From Sulfitobacter mediterraneus (GTDB taxonomy: Bacteria > Pseudomonadota > Alphaproteobacteria > Rhodobacterales > Rhodobacteraceae): DNA of 64,000 nucleotides. Below are positions 1 through 8,496 of this stretch, one piece after another. The position numbers and the translations under genes are program-made. The stretch spans positions 186,001-250,000 of the forward strand of contig NZ_QBKU01000006.1 of assembly GCF_003054325.1 (NCBI RefSeq), in the 5' to 3' direction. Numbering within the stretch: the first letter of the stretch is position 1; each line of letters begins with the position of its first letter. Below the pieces are notes generated by a model that was not told the DNA's origin, did not search any database, and was given only the letters and a program-made list of their open reading frames with translations.

Positions 1-153
1 ATAGGGGTCATGGTAGGCTTTTTGTTGTGAGTTGGAGTATGCGCCACCCCAGCTTACGATGGTCATCTCGCTGGCCATGTGGCCATCAGCCGAGGCCATA
101 CCTGCCGCAACAGTCAGTGCGGTCGTGGCCAAAAGCGCTTTGGTCATTTTCAT
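1..153 (-). CDS. ABC transporter substrate-binding protein, polyamine type (N-terminal part)
   Basis: Only the first 51 codons lie in the window; the gene runs off the left edge. The product begins with a classical Sec signal peptide (MKMTKALLATTALTVAAG, then a small-residue cleavage site near ASA). The mature part has the phrase MTIVSWGGAYSNSQQKAY, typical of periplasmic spermidine/putrescine-binding proteins (PotD/PotF family). It follows an ABC ATPase of the PotA type on the same strand, so the two should belong to one importer whose permeases would lie beyond the edge. The ligand cannot be told from this fragment; polyamines or related amines are the family default. Confidence 0.8.
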   Translation of the reverse strand, partial: MKMTKALLATTALTVAAGMASADGHMASEMTIVSWGGAYSNSQQKAYHDPY

Positions 154-228
154 TGATAGTCTCCCAGTTATGTACCCGTTGAATGCTTGGCGTGACGGCA
201 ACGGGCTTGGCCGACGCGCCTTTGTGTT

Positions 229-252
229 CGTGGCCCAACGTATTGGACCACG
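229..252 (-). other. Intercistronic hairpin between ABC transporter genes
   Basis: The two arms CGTGG-C-CCAA and TTGG-A-CCACG pair with one mismatch around a four-base loop. The hairpin sits in the 120-base gap between the ATPase stop and the start of the binding-protein gene. There is no T-run, so it is not an intrinsic terminator. Such hairpins often protect the more abundant binding-protein mRNA from decay; that role is inference. Confidence 0.35.
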
Positions 253-273
253 ACAAACCCCATGCGCCCGCCC

Positions 274-1374
274 TCAGGCGTCCAGCGCACGGCAGTCCTC
301 TGCAAGCCAGCCGATTTCGATCTGCTGGCCCGGTTTCAGACGCACCTGATCGGGTGCGTTCCGTGTCTTGATGACAAAATCATCCCGCCCTGCAACCCGC
401 AGGCGGGTGCGGAAGATGTCACCCATATAAATGAATTCAAGCACTTCAGCGTTCAGCGTATGCGCATCTGCGCTCAGCCGGTCCTTGTTGTACTCCACCC
501 GCTCTGGCCGGATCGACACGCGGGTCCGCTCACCGACTTTGCTGACGTTCACCGGCTTGGCATCAATCAAACCGCCGCCATCAAGCTGGACCAAGGCGCG
601 ATCGTTGTTGATCTCTTTGACCACACCCTCAAGGGTGTTGTTCTCACCGATAAACTGCGCAACGAAACTGTTTTCCGGCGCCTCATAAAGCTGATCCGGC
701 GGGGCCAGCTGTTGGATGCGGCCATCGTCAAAAACCGCAACGCGGTCCGACATCGTCAGTGCTTCGGTCTGGTCATGGGTCACGTAAACAGTGGTAATGC
801 CCAGATCATGGGCCAGATTGGTGATCTCGAACTGCAATGTTTCGCGCAGCTGTTTGTCCAAAGCGCCCAATGGTTCGTCCATAAGCACCAATTCCGGTTC
901 AAACACCAAAGCGCGTGACAAGGCGATCCGCTGCTGCTGCCCACCGGACAATTGCGCCGGACGGCGACCGGCGAAATCGCCCATCTGCACCATGTCCAGC
1001 GCCCGTTTGACCTTCTCTTCACGCTCGGATTTGCCGATCTTGCGCACTTCCAACGGGAAAGACAGGTTTTCGGCCACAGTCATATGCGGGAACAGGGCGT
1101 AGTTCTGGAACACCATGCCGATGCCGCGTTTGTGCGGCGGGATGTTGTTGATGGATTTGCCATCAAGCCGGATGTCGCCATGGGTGGCTGTCTCAAATCC
1201 GGCAAGCATCATCAGGCAGGTGGTTTTGCCAGAACCCGATGGCCCAAGCATGGTCAGAAACTCACCTTTGGGCAGGGAAAGATTGAGATCCTTCACAACC
1301 AGAGCTTCGCCATCATAAGATTTTTGCACGCGTTCGAACTCGACGAAAGCCGCGTCGTTTGACGATGTATTCAC
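274..1374 (-). CDS. ABC transporter ATP-binding protein, PotA-like
   Basis: This 366-residue protein is the ATPase of an importer for polyamine-like compounds. Walker A is GPSGSGKT (about 44-51), the signature LSGGQQQR is at 142-149, Walker B LVLMDEP at 162-168, and the switch His lies in VTHDQ. The region after about residue 240 has the length and character of a TOBE domain, which is normal for PotA-type ATPases. Translation appears to start at GTG, preceded by AAGGGAGA at good spacing. Upstream on the same strand lie an isomerase and a peptidase gene, and downstream the binding protein, so this is the middle of one catabolic transport operon. Substrate specificity is inferred only from family likeness. 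Confidence 0.9.
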   Translation of the reverse strand: MNTSSNDAAFVEFERVQKSYDGEALVVKDLNLSLPKGEFLTMLGPSGSGKTTCLMMLAGFETATHGDIRLDGKSINNIPPHKRGIGMVFQNYALFPHMTVAENLSFPLEVRKIGKSEREEKVKRALDMVQMGDFAGRRPAQLSGGQQQRIALSRALVFEPELVLMDEPLGALDKQLRETLQFEITNLAHDLGITTVYVTHDQTEALTMSDRVAVFDDGRIQQLAPPDQLYEAPENSFVAQFIGENNTLEGVVKEINNDRALVQLDGGGLIDAKPVNVSKVGERTRVSIRPERVEYNKDRLSADAHTLNAEVLEFIYMGDIFRTRLRVAGRDDFVIKTRNAPDQVRLKPGQQIEIGWLAEDCRALDA

Positions 1375-1499
1375 GTCGTCTCCCTTCCCCGTTCTGACCG
1401 CAGCAGGTTCATCCCGCTGTCACATATGAACGATCCCAATTCAAACGGACCCCTGCCCAATACGCAACTAGAAACTTGATTTGACGCCAAGGATTCAGG

Positions 1500-2210
1500 T
1501 CAACCGGCGCTGTTCAATTGCGCCATATGCCATGCCAGCGCCTGATTGCTGGACAATACAGGTTTTCCAAGCATTTGAGAAACCTCATCAATTACGCCCA
1601 AGGTTCGCAAATTTGTGCAACTCATAAAGATGCCTTGAACCGAATCATCTCGGCCAAGGTTAATTGCCGCGTCAATCAAAGACCGCGCTGAAATTCTGAC
1701 CACTTTTTCCTCTTCGGCGACCCCAAAACTGCCAAACACCGGTGTCTCGATACCTTCTGCCGCAAAGGCGCCGCGCAAGGTTTCATTGACCTCTGCGACA
1801 TAGGGGGACAACAACGCCAGACGCGAGATGCCTTTGTGCGCGGCATAAGCCACCGCCGCCCGCAATGGGTTCGTCACCTCTCCCGTTTTGCAGGTCTTTT
1901 GGACCTGCTCAGCCACCGCTTGCGATCCGATAACCGAACTGGCGGAGGTGCATCCATAGCCCACAACCCGAAAGGGCCGCGCCTTGGGCAAAAGATCGGC
2001 GGCGGCGGATATGCCGCCCTTCATCGCGGCAAGGCTGCCTTGAGACACTTCCGGTGCGCTGGCAATGCGGGTCACATAAATCGGGTTCGCTGCGTCCGCG
2101 AAATAGTGGCGCATATCACCTTCAAGGGTCTCATCCGTTTGTAGTACAATCAGCCCCATCGGCGGCACGGCTGGATCGTCTGCATCAAGGCAATACGGCA
2201 GATGGGTCAT
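1500..2210 (-). CDS. Maleate isomerase / Asp-Glu racemase family protein (EutA-like)
   Basis: The 236-residue product belongs to the cofactor-independent superfamily of maleate cis-trans isomerases, arylmalonate decarboxylases and Asp/Glu racemases. It has the two cysteines expected of the active site, C87 in GYGCTSASSVIG and C198 in FMSCTNLRT. EutA of ectoine-degrading clusters is a relative. Its start codon overlaps the stop of the M24 peptidase gene by 4 bases (ATGA), indicating translational coupling. The next genes downstream are an ABC ATPase and binding protein. I infer that it processes a compound imported by that transporter; the actual substrate is unknown. Confidence 0.75.
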   Translation of the reverse strand: MTHLPYCLDADDPAVPPMGLIVLQTDETLEGDMRHYFADAANPIYVTRIASAPEVSQGSLAAMKGGISAAADLLPKARPFRVVGYGCTSASSVIGSQAVAEQVQKTCKTGEVTNPLRAAVAYAAHKGISRLALLSPYVAEVNETLRGAFAAEGIETPVFGSFGVAEEEKVVRISARSLIDAAINLGRDDSVQGIFMSCTNLRTLGVIDEVSQMLGKPVLSSNQALAWHMAQLNSAG

Positions 2211-3358
2211 AGCGTGGGAATCTCCGGTCCGATCCGGGGCGAAATGAAACGCGGTGCGCCATCCGTGATCACGATGTTTTCTTCATGCACGATGATCTTG
2301 TCCCCCACCGCGATCCCCGGCTCCAGCGTCAGAACCATGCCGGCCTCCAGTGGGGTGTGATCCTGCGCAATCAGGGAAGGCCATTCCGTCAATGACATAC
2401 CAAGCCCATGCCCCAGCCGCCCGGCATCCGTCGCCTCTGCGCCCCGGGTCAGAACGTCATTCATCGCATGAAACAGCTCTGCCGCCGTGGCGCCCGGCCG
2501 CGCAATATCAAACGCGGCATCTGAGGCTTCGATCAATTGGGCATGGGCGGTCTGCACGGCAGATGATGCGTCACCAATCGACCAATTGCGATCATAATCA
2601 CAAAAATACCCGTCCCAAACCATGCCAGTGTCCAGCATCAACACGTCTCCCGCCGCCAACGGGACAGGCCGTGCAGGCGAGATCACATCGGCATATCCGC
2701 CCTGCTCTGCCCCGCCCGCCAGATAAGGCACCCAATCGGCCCCTTCCTCCAGACACAACATTTGAAACCGGCGGAACACATCGTCCAATGGCACACCGGG
2801 ACCGGCAATTTCCGGCACCCGCCCAAATGCGCGGCCTGCAATGGCGCAAGCGGTTTCGATCTTGGCGATCTCCGCCGCCGATTTGACCATCCGCAAGCCC
2901 CGCATGATCCCTGCATCCCCGACGATCTGCCGCGCGTCCACCAGCGTTTCAAGCCGCCGAAAGTCCGCCAAAGGCATGCGCAGATGGGTTTCATGCCCGT
3001 CCGGCACACCGATACGGCCCCGATCCGGTGTCAGCTCTCGCAATGTCTCGCCCAGCAGGCTTACACCATCGTCGGCCAGATCAGGTGCGCTCCAGCAACG
3101 GATATCCTCAATCCATGTCTGCCCCATCAGCGCCGCCCCGATGGATGGGATCACCGCAACTGGCTTGCCGCTGGCGGGAACAACCAAGAACCAAGGACGT
3201 GTCGGACTTTCCCAAAATCGTGTGAGGTAGCCGGTAAAATACCGAACCTCGGTCTCGGTCGTCAAAAGCAAGGCGTCAAGACCCGCCGCGCCCATCGCCG
3301 CCTGCGCCCGCGCCAAACGCGCCTCAAACTCTGCCTGCTCAAATCCGCGATTGCCCAT
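2207..3358 (-). CDS. M24 family metallopeptidase (Xaa-Pro peptidase / creatinase fold)
   Basis: This 383-residue protein has a creatinase-type N-terminal domain and a C-terminal pita-bread domain. All five metal ligands of M24 aminopeptidases are visible: D243 and D254 (LDTG...CDYDRN), H317 (GHGLG), E346 (LEPG) and E360 (HEEN). Possible activities are aminopeptidase P, prolidase, or hydrolysis of a small amide. Ectoine hydrolases (EutD/DoeA) are in this family and pair with EutA-like proteins, but no other ectoine gene is present. The gene is coupled by a 4-base overlap to the isomerase, and it is probably the first gene of the transport operon because a tRNA lies immediately upstream. Confidence 0.8.
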   Translation of the reverse strand: MGNRGFEQAEFEARLARAQAAMGAAGLDALLLTTETEVRYFTGYLTRFWESPTRPWFLVVPASGKPVAVIPSIGAALMGQTWIEDIRCWSAPDLADDGVSLLGETLRELTPDRGRIGVPDGHETHLRMPLADFRRLETLVDARQIVGDAGIMRGLRMVKSAAEIAKIETACAIAGRAFGRVPEIAGPGVPLDDVFRRFQMLCLEEGADWVPYLAGGAEQGGYADVISPARPVPLAAGDVLMLDTGMVWDGYFCDYDRNWSIGDASSAVQTAHAQLIEASDAAFDIARPGATAAELFHAMNDVLTRGAEATDAGRLGHGLGMSLTEWPSLIAQDHTPLEAGMVLTLEPGIAVGDKIIVHEENIVITDGAPRFISPRIGPEIPTL

Positions 3359-3414
3359 GCGTTACTCCCTTCGGAAAAGGGAGCGGTAATTGCGCGGCTA
3401 AATCAAGAAGAAAC

Positions 3415-3491
3415 TGGCGATCCCTGAAGGACTCGAACCCTCAACCTGCTGATTAGAAGTCAGCTGCTCTATCCAGTTGAGCTAAGGGACC
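3415..3491 (-). tRNA. tRNA-Arg(TCT), CCA encoded
   Basis: The reverse strand folds as a complete cloverleaf. The acceptor is GGTCCCT with AGGGATC, the D arm GCTC/GAGC, the anticodon arm GCTGA-CTTCTAA-TCAGC with anticodon TCT, and the T arm GAGGG-TTCGAGT-CCTTC. Discriminator G is followed by a genomically encoded CCA. It lies between the GNAT gene and the M24 peptidase gene on the same strand. No integrated element or repeated 3' end is seen beside it. Confidence 0.96.
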
Positions 3492-3549
3492 GCTGGCGCG
3501 GTTGTCCAACATCGGGCATGGCTTGGCAAGCCTGATCATGGCCGGAAAA

Positions 3550-4014
3550 TCACAAGGTCCGGGTCATAAAGGCACTGAGCGGATCAAGCTGGTAATCACC
3601 GAAGGGCGCGCAGGTCTCAAAGCCTTCCGCAGCGTAGAGATTTCGCGCAGCCTGAAACTCTGCCGCGCTGCCGGTTTCCAGACTGATCCGGCTCATGCCC
3701 TGATCGCGGGCCTCCTGCATCAACGCCTGCAACAACCGCCGCGCAACACCCTTGCCGCGGGCCTCTTGCGCCGTGTGCATGGACTTCAGCTCGCCCGCGT
3801 CATCGCCAATGCGCGTCAACGCACCTACGCCCAATAAAACGCCAGCCTCGCGCAGGCCCAGCAGGGTCGCGCCAGCGTCCAGCAATGTCTCGGGTGCCAT
3901 CACGTGACAGCTTTCGGCAGGCGACAAGGAACGCATCAACGCAAAGTGCCGTTCCAGCAAGGCGCGAACATCAGCGGTGTCTGGTTGTTCTGATGTAACG
4001 TCTAGTGGGTCCAT
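3550..4014 (-). CDS. GNAT family N-acetyltransferase
   Basis: The 154-residue protein has a single GNAT domain. The acetyl-CoA pyrophosphate loop is visible as [14 protein letters not shown] (motif A, R/QxxGxG/A), preceded by the beta-strand GELKSMHT and followed by [10 protein letters not shown] and a C-terminal [15 protein letters not shown] segment. The last portion resembles small cytoplasmic acetyltransferases acting on amino groups. The start overlaps the 3' end of the NDUFS4-like gene by 13 bases on the same strand, so the two are probably co-transcribed. The substrate cannot be predicted. Confidence 0.85.
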   Translation of the reverse strand: MDPLDVTSEQPDTADVRALLERHFALMRSLSPAESCHVMAPETLLDAGATLLGLREAGVLLGVGALTRIGDDAGELKSMHTAQEARGKGVARRLLQALMQEARDQGMSRISLETGSAAEFQAARNLYAAEGFETCAPFGDYQLDPLSAFMTRTL

Positions 4015-4313
4015 GCGCCGCGGCGTCCGGTCGCAAAGTTCTCACCATAGCCACCTGCGCGGATGTTCGGCTTGCGTTTGTTCGGACCCTGCACCTGTGC
4101 GTCGATGCCATGCTCGCGGGCATATTCCATCGCCTCTTCCTTCGACGAGAATTGCAACCGAACCTGTGACTGCGTGTCAGAGGATGAGGTCCACCCCATC
4201 AGCGGATCAACTTCCCGGCTTTCCGAAGGGGCAAACTCAAGCAGCCAGACGCGGGTTTTGGCGGTGCCTGATGACATCGCGGTGCGTGCGGGTTGGAAGA
4301 TACGTGCGCGCAT
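4002..4313 (-). CDS. NDUFS4-like accessory subunit of respiratory complex I
   Basis: This 103-residue protein matches the 'ETC complex I subunit conserved region' family, the bacterial counterpart of mitochondrial NDUFS4. Visible family features are the start [16 protein letters not shown], then W-L-L-E-F, the [12 protein letters not shown] segment and the closing [13 protein letters not shown]. In alphaproteobacteria this supernumerary subunit binds the peripheral arm of NADH:ubiquinone oxidoreductase and is usually encoded away from the nuo operon, as here. The downstream GNAT gene overlaps it. The length is complete for the family. Confidence 0.88.
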   Translation of the reverse strand: MRARIFQPARTAMSSGTAKTRVWLLEFAPSESREVDPLMGWTSSSDTQSQVRLQFSSKEEAMEYAREHGIDAQVQGPNKRKPNIRAGGYGENFATGRRGAWTH

Positions 4314-4632
4314 ATCGGCCTCTTTGCTGCTAGCGTTACTGGCTTATCCGATATTCGCGGGCGCGGGGCAAGAGACAGCAGCGGGCTTTCCCTGTAACAA
4401 ATCCCGCATTTGATCCAATAGGCACACCATCCGCACCAAAACCGCTCCTCTCCCTTTCTGGCCTTAAATACCTCCGGGGGATCCGGGGGGCTGGCCCCCC
4501 GGCATTTGCCGCGGGACCAAAAGCCTATTCTTGCTCACCTCCCCTGTCAGTTTGTGGCAGCAAACCGCCCCGGCCTCTTGATCCTGGGGCAAAAGACGTC
4601 ACCTATGGGTCTCAGCCTCGCAAGGACCAAAA
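4314..4632. other. Intergenic region between NDUFS4-like gene and uvrB
   Basis: This 319-base gap separates two divergent genes and should carry both promoters. It holds one copy of the dispersed GC-hairpin repeat (4451-4502). I looked for an alphaproteobacterial LexA box (GTTC, seven bases, GTTC) ahead of uvrB and did not find one. Nothing else stands out. Confidence 0.6.
4451..4502 (+). repeat. Dispersed GC-hairpin repeat, copy A
   Basis: The copy starts with CCCTTTCTGGCC and TTAAATACCTCC, then a GGGGG run, then a strong hairpin CCGGGGGGC-TG-GCCCCCCGG. The same order (C/T-rich TTTGGCC block, AAATA, GGGG, GC hairpin) is found at four other places in this window. Confidence 0.6.
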
Positions 4633-6849
4633 ATGCCCTACGCACAGACCGACAAATCCGGCGGTAACCCCGACGCCATGCCGATCATGGCCAACCCAGC
4701 GCCCGATGTGCGCAGCCGGCCAAAGCTGGAGGGCGGGCGCAAGTTCGTCCTGCACACTGAATTTGAACCCGCGGGCGACCAGCCGACAGCCATTACGGAA
4801 CTGTCTGCTGGCTTGAACGACGGTGACCGAGATCAGGTTTTGCTGGGCGCGACGGGCACGGGTAAAACCTTCACCATGGCCAAGGTTATTGAACAGACCC
4901 AGCGCCCGGCGATCATCCTTGCCCCGAACAAAACCCTCGCGGCGCAGCTTTATGGCGAATTCAAAGGCTTCTTTCCTGATAACGCCGTCGAATATTTCGT
5001 CAGCTATTATGACTATTACCAACCCGAAGCTTACGTGGCACGGTCCGACACCTATATCGAAAAAGAAAGCCAGATTAACGAACAGATCGACCGCATGCGC
5101 CACTCGGCCACGCGGGCGCTGCTGGAGCGGGACGATGTGATCATCGTGGCCTCAGTATCCTGTATCTATGGCATCGGCTCGGTCGAAACCTACGGCGCCA
5201 TGACCCAGGATTTGAAAGCGGGTACCAGCTATGATCAAAGGCAGGTGATTGCCGATCTCGTTGCCCAGCAATACCGCCGTAATGATGCTGCGTTTCAGCG
5301 TGGCTCCTTTCGGGTGCGTGGCGATTCGCTTGAGATCTTCCCCGCCCACCTTGAGGACCGCGCCTGGCGGCTGTCCTTCTTCGGCGAAGAGCTGGAAAGC
5401 ATTACGGAGTTTGACCCGCTCACCGGCGAGAAGACAGACACCTTTGAACAGATCCGCGTCTACGCCAACAGCCACTATGTGACGCCAAAACCCACGATGC
5501 AGCAGGCCGTGATCGGCATCAAGAAAGAGCTGCGCACCCGGCTGGATCAACTGGTCGCCGATGGAAAATTGCTTGAGGCGCAACGGCTTGAGCAGCGCAC
5601 AAATTTCGATCTTGAGATGCTGGAAGCCACAGGCGTGTGCAACGGGATTGAAAACTATTCGCGCTATTTGACGGGCCGCGCACCGGGTGAACCGCCACCT
5701 ACGCTGTTCGAATTCATCCCCGACAACGCAATTGTCTTTGCCGATGAAAGCCATGTGTCCGTGCCGCAGATCGGCGCGATGTACAAAGGTGACTACCGGC
5801 GTAAGTTTACTTTGGCCGAACACGGGTTCCGCCTGCCATCTTGTATGGACAATCGCCCGTTGAAATTTGAGGAATGGGACGCAATGCGCCCGCAGTCGGT
5901 TTTTGTTTCGGCGACCCCTGCCTCCTGGGAGATTGAGCAAACCGGCGGTGTCTTCACCGAACAAGTGATCCGGCCCACTGGCCTGCTCGATCCACAAGTG
6001 GAAATCCGCCCGGTTGAGATGCAGGTGGATGACCTGCTGGACGAGGTGCGGCGCATGGCGGCGGATGGTTATCGCACGCTTTGCACCACATTGACCAAAC
6101 GCATGGCCGAAGATCTGACCGAATACATGCACGAACAGGGTATTCGCGTCCGCTATATGCACAGCGACATCGACACGATTGAACGGATCGAGATCCTGCG
6201 CGACCTACGGCTTGGCGCGTTTGATGTGCTGATCGGGATCAACCTGCTGCGCGAAGGGCTCGATATCCCTGAATGCGGGTTGGTGGCCATTCTGGATGCG
6301 GACAAGGAGGGCTTCCTGCGCTCGGAGACCTCCTTGATCCAGACCATCGGCCGTGCCGCGCGAAACGCCGAAGGCCGTGTGATCATGTATGCCGATCGGA
6401 TCACCGGATCGATGGAACGGGCATTGGCCGAGACCGACCGCCGCCGTGCCAAACAGATCGCCTACAACGAGGAACACGGGATCACCCCGGCCACTGTCAA
6501 AAAGAACGTCGAAGACATTCTGTCAGGTCTCTACAAAGGCGATGTGGACATGAACCGTGTCACCACCCAGATCGACAAAAATCTGGCGGGCGGTAACATG
6601 CAGGCTGTTCTGGACGGTCTTCGGACCGACATGCGCAAGGCCGCCGAGAACCTTGAATTTGAAGAAGCGGCGCGGCTGCGCGATGAGGTCAAACGGCTTG
6701 AGGCGGTTGATCTGGCCATCGCGGACGACCCAATGGCGCGGCAATACATGGTCGACAAGGCGGTGGATGACGCACAGAAAGCTTCGGGGCGCAGCACCTT
6801 GGGCCGCGGCGGAATGCGCGGCGGGGTGAAACGGCGCAAGGGTCGCTGA
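4633..6849 (+). CDS. uvrB: UvrABC system protein B (excinuclease helicase subunit)
   Basis: UvrB is the damage-verifying helicase of nucleotide excision repair, acting between UvrA and UvrC. The 738-residue protein has Walker A GATGTGKT (about 72-79), the beta-hairpin stretch [15 protein letters not shown] that wedges between DNA strands, the DESH Walker B (FADESHV), the helicase motif TIGRAARN and a C-terminal UVR domain ([15 protein letters not shown]). The N-terminus is about 30-60 residues longer than in E. coli, which is common in alphaproteobacteria. The start is supported by AAGGACC just upstream. A bidirectional terminator follows. No SOS operator is visible upstream. Confidence 0.97.
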   Translation: MPYAQTDKSGGNPDAMPIMANPAPDVRSRPKLEGGRKFVLHTEFEPAGDQPTAITELSAGLNDGDRDQVLLGATGTGKTFTMAKVIEQTQRPAIILAPNKTLAAQLYGEFKGFFPDNAVEYFVSYYDYYQPEAYVARSDTYIEKESQINEQIDRMRHSATRALLERDDVIIVASVSCIYGIGSVETYGAMTQDLKAGTSYDQRQVIADLVAQQYRRNDAAFQRGSFRVRGDSLEIFPAHLEDRAWRLSFFGEELESITEFDPLTGEKTDTFEQIRVYANSHYVTPKPTMQQAVIGIKKELRTRLDQLVADGKLLEAQRLEQRTNFDLEMLEATGVCNGIENYSRYLTGRAPGEPPPTLFEFIPDNAIVFADESHVSVPQIGAMYKGDYRRKFTLAEHGFRLPSCMDNRPLKFEEWDAMRPQSVFVSATPASWEIEQTGGVFTEQVIRPTGLLDPQVEIRPVEMQVDDLLDEVRRMAADGYRTLCTTLTKRMAEDLTEYMHEQGIRVRYMHSDIDTIERIEILRDLRLGAFDVLIGINLLREGLDIPECGLVAILDADKEGFLRSETSLIQTIGRAARNAEGRVIMYADRITGSMERALAETDRRRAKQIAYNEEHGITPATVKKNVEDILSGLYKGDVDMNRVTTQIDKNLAGGNMQAVLDGLRTDMRKAAENLEFEEAARLRDEVKRLEAVDLAIADDPMARQYMVDKAVDDAQKASGRSTLGRGGMRGGVKRRKGR

Positions 6850-6870
6850 GACTGGGATCGAAACAAAAAA

Positions 6871-6897
6871 AAGCCCCGCAGAATTGCGGGACTTTTT
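6871..6897. terminator. Bidirectional terminator, uvrB / small membrane-anchored protein
   Basis: Stem CCCGCA-GAAT-TGCGGG is flanked by ACTTTTT on the plus side and by eight A residues before the stem, which read as a T-run on the minus strand. It lies between convergent genes and serves both. Confidence 0.8.
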
Positions 6898-6913
6898 CAC
6901 TCAGGTCGTCTGA

Positions 6914-7195
6914 TTAGCTGTCGTCGGACGGTGGATTGATCTCCAGCGTCGGAACGGTCAGGCGTTTTTCTTCCATGGTCACTTCAACGTCTGGCACGTC
7001 GACAGTAACATCTTCCTGTTCCACGGAAACGGACCCAACCTCTGCTTCAAATTCCGGCAGCTGGCCACCATTCACCGAGACGTCCACATCAGGCATGCGT
7101 GTCTCTTGGGTTTGGTCGATATCAATCATGTAGATACCGGCGGCGATAACGACTGCGGCGGCTGCACCACCAATAATTGCTGTGGTCGATTTCAT
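6914..7195 (-). CDS. Hypothetical membrane-anchored acidic protein
   Basis: I do not recognise a family. The 93-residue product has an N-terminal hydrophobic segment (ATAIIGG to about residue 23, AAAAVVIAAGIYMI) that would act as a signal anchor. It is followed by an acidic periplasmic tail rich in Val, Asp and Glu with repeated D-V-D-V and E-V-T-V patterns and no cysteine. The start has a strong ribosome-binding site (GAAAGGAAAAG). It shares a terminator with uvrB and diverges from the small PLDc_N-type gene across an AT-rich gap. A surface or membrane-stress role is possible but unproven. Confidence 0.7.
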   Translation of the reverse strand: MKSTTAIIGGAAAAVVIAAGIYMIDIDQTQETRMPDVDVSVNGGQLPEFEAEVGSVSVEQEDVTVDVPDVEVTMEEKRLTVPTLEINPPSDDS

Positions 7196-7506
7196 TGTCT
7201 TTTCCTTTCAAGTCCGTTGCGTTTGAACGTCATGGTGAAAGAACAGACGGCTCACGATTTGGTTCCCGAAATTTTCAGTGTTTCGATTTCAACGGTTGAC
7301 GCTTCAGGGCAGTTAATCTTATTTAAGCCTATGTTTTTAAACAAAATATAATACCACAATAAATTCGCCGAACTCCCAAAGCCTCGCGCCCTTCCTTGTA
7401 TAGGGTCTTTCCATCGCACGGAATTATTTTGCCGGAAATGGAACCGATTGATCCCAAGCGCGGTTAACTCAGCAGAACACCTGTTAACCACAAATGGAGA
7501 ATAACA
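7196..7506. other. AT-rich divergent intergenic region
   Basis: This 311-base gap lies between two divergent small membrane-protein genes and is clearly more AT-rich around 7300-7370 than the surrounding genes. It contains a candidate EcfG-type promoter directed at the plus-strand gene. No RNA gene or coding frame is convincing. Confidence 0.5.
7440..7465 (+). promoter_or_regulatory. Candidate EcfG (general stress response sigma) promoter
   Basis: GGAAC at 7440-7444 and GTT at 7463-7465 are separated by 18 bases. This matches the alphaproteobacterial EcfG consensus (GGAAC, 16-19 bases, GTT). It sits about 40 bases before the ATG of the PLDc_N-type gene at a sensible distance for a transcription start. 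Confidence 0.4.
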
Positions 7507-7692
7507 ATGGAATATGGACTTCTTGGACTGATCATCCTGATCGCTGACATCTACGCCATCTATCAGGTTCTGACCTCCAGCACCTCAACGCTGAGCAAGA
7601 TCCTCTGGACCCTTGGCATCCTGCTCTTGCCAGTTGTCGGCCTGATCGTCTGGCTGATCGCAGGTCCACGTGGTGGTTCCGTCCGCGTGTAA
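7507..7692 (+). CDS. PLDc_N domain small membrane protein
   Basis: This 61-residue protein consists of two transmembrane helices (about 4-20 and 33-53) joined by a short loop. The second helix ends in LPVVGLIVWLIAGPRG, the hallmark of the phospholipase D N-terminal (PLDc_N) family. It is a stand-alone version without the nuclease domain. The start has AATGGAGAATAAC upstream. A possible EcfG promoter precedes it and a strong terminator follows, so it is probably transcribed alone. Related small proteins are often stress-induced; that is inference here. Confidence 0.8.
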   Translation: MEYGLLGLIILIADIYAIYQVLTSSTSTLSKILWTLGILLLPVVGLIVWLIAGPRGGSVRV

Positions 7693-7713
7693 AATCTGGT
7701 CATCGACCACTTC

Positions 7714-7746
7714 AAAGGCCCGGGGCGCTTATCGCTCCGGGCCTTT
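7714..7746 (+). terminator. Intrinsic terminator after PLDc_N gene
   Basis: The long stem AAAGGCCCGGGGCG / CGCTCCGGGCCTTT with a five-base loop is followed by TTTTG. Confidence 0.85.
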
Positions 7747-7818
7747 TGTCATTCAAATCGCCGAGTCTTGTAAGGAATTGTTAACCTTCGTTTAGGACGA
7801 TCAGGGTCGGAGGGCCCG

Positions 7819-8487
7819 ATGCGTTATTACCTGCTGATTACCGCGATCCTGCACAGTTTTGCCGCGCCATTGGCCGCCGGCCCGTGGCTTCGCGAAGAGG
7901 GCAAGACCTTCTTATCGACCTCCATCAGCAGCACCCGAACCTTTGAAACCCAAAGCAGCACCTATTTGGAATTTGGCCTGACAAAAGAGACAACATTGGG
8001 CGCGGATTTGAATCTGGCGGCCAACGACCCCTCGGGCCAGAACGGCAGCGGCGTTTTGTTTTTTCGTCGCGCGCTCGGCCCGGCTGAGGGGAAAAATAAA
8101 TTCGCCTATGAGATCGGTATCGGCGCAAATTGGGGCAGCTATGGCACGCGCCCAACCCTCAAAACCGGCCTGACATGGGGTCGTGGCATGCAGATGGGCG
8201 CGAAAGGCGGATGGGTCACCGTGGACGGGTCACTGCTGTGGGACGTCAAATCCAAGGACTACCGCGCCAAGCTGGATGGGACGTTTGGCCTCAATCTGGG
8301 AAAGGCCACCAAGGGCATTTTGGAACTCAATCTCGGTCACTCCGATGGCAGCACTTATGCCACTTTTGTGCCATCGCTGGTGGTCCGCCCGCCGATCACA
8401 GATTTCCAGATCCAGTTCGGGATCGAGGCACCGCTCAAAGGGGTCGCCGCAAACCGTATCAAGATCGGTTTGTGGCGCGAGTTCTGA
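7819..8487 (+). CDS. Probable outer membrane beta-barrel protein of unknown function
   Basis: The 222-residue product has an N-terminal Sec signal (MRYYLLITAILHSFAAPLAA|G). The mature part has alternating hydrophobic and polar strands with many aromatic ends (YLEFGLTKETTLGADL, KFAYEIGIGANWGSYG, TKGILELNLGHSDGSTYATF) and finishes with F (GLWREF), the usual C-terminal signature of outer membrane barrels. I do not know a named family. It is convergent with the beta-helix gene, only 9 bases apart. It could be a small porin-like or structural outer membrane protein. Confidence 0.65.
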   Translation: MRYYLLITAILHSFAAPLAAGPWLREEGKTFLSTSISSTRTFETQSSTYLEFGLTKETTLGADLNLAANDPSGQNGSGVLFFRRALGPAEGKNKFAYEIGIGANWGSYGTRPTLKTGLTWGRGMQMGAKGGWVTVDGSLLWDVKSKDYRAKLDGTFGLNLGKATKGILELNLGHSDGSTYATFVPSLVVRPPITDFQIQFGIEAPLKGVAANRIKIGLWREF

Positions 8488-8496
8488 GCAGCCTCT

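Noticed and set aside
1500-3358. Ectoine degradation cluster
   Set aside because: Only two EutA/EutD-like genes are present; eutB, eutC, eutE, the regulator and the usual TRAP transporter are missing, and the M24 protein keeps all metal ligands.
3415-3491. tRNA-Arg as an integration site for a mobile element
   Set aside because: There is no integrase gene, no repeated tRNA 3' end and no change in gene character on either side.
4500-4632. Possible SOS (LexA) box before uvrB
   Set aside because: I searched by eye for GTTC-N7-GTTC and its complement and found none; control of uvrB by LexA is not supported here.
5152-6162. Long open frame on the minus strand opposite uvrB
   Set aside because: It lies wholly opposite a certain gene, has no recognisable family and no ribosome-binding site. 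It reflects the codon bias of the GC-rich partner strand.
7196-7300. A second EcfG-like motif (GGAACC ... CGTCT) on the minus strand before the small acidic protein gene
   Set aside because: The spacer is only about 11 bases, too short for this sigma factor.
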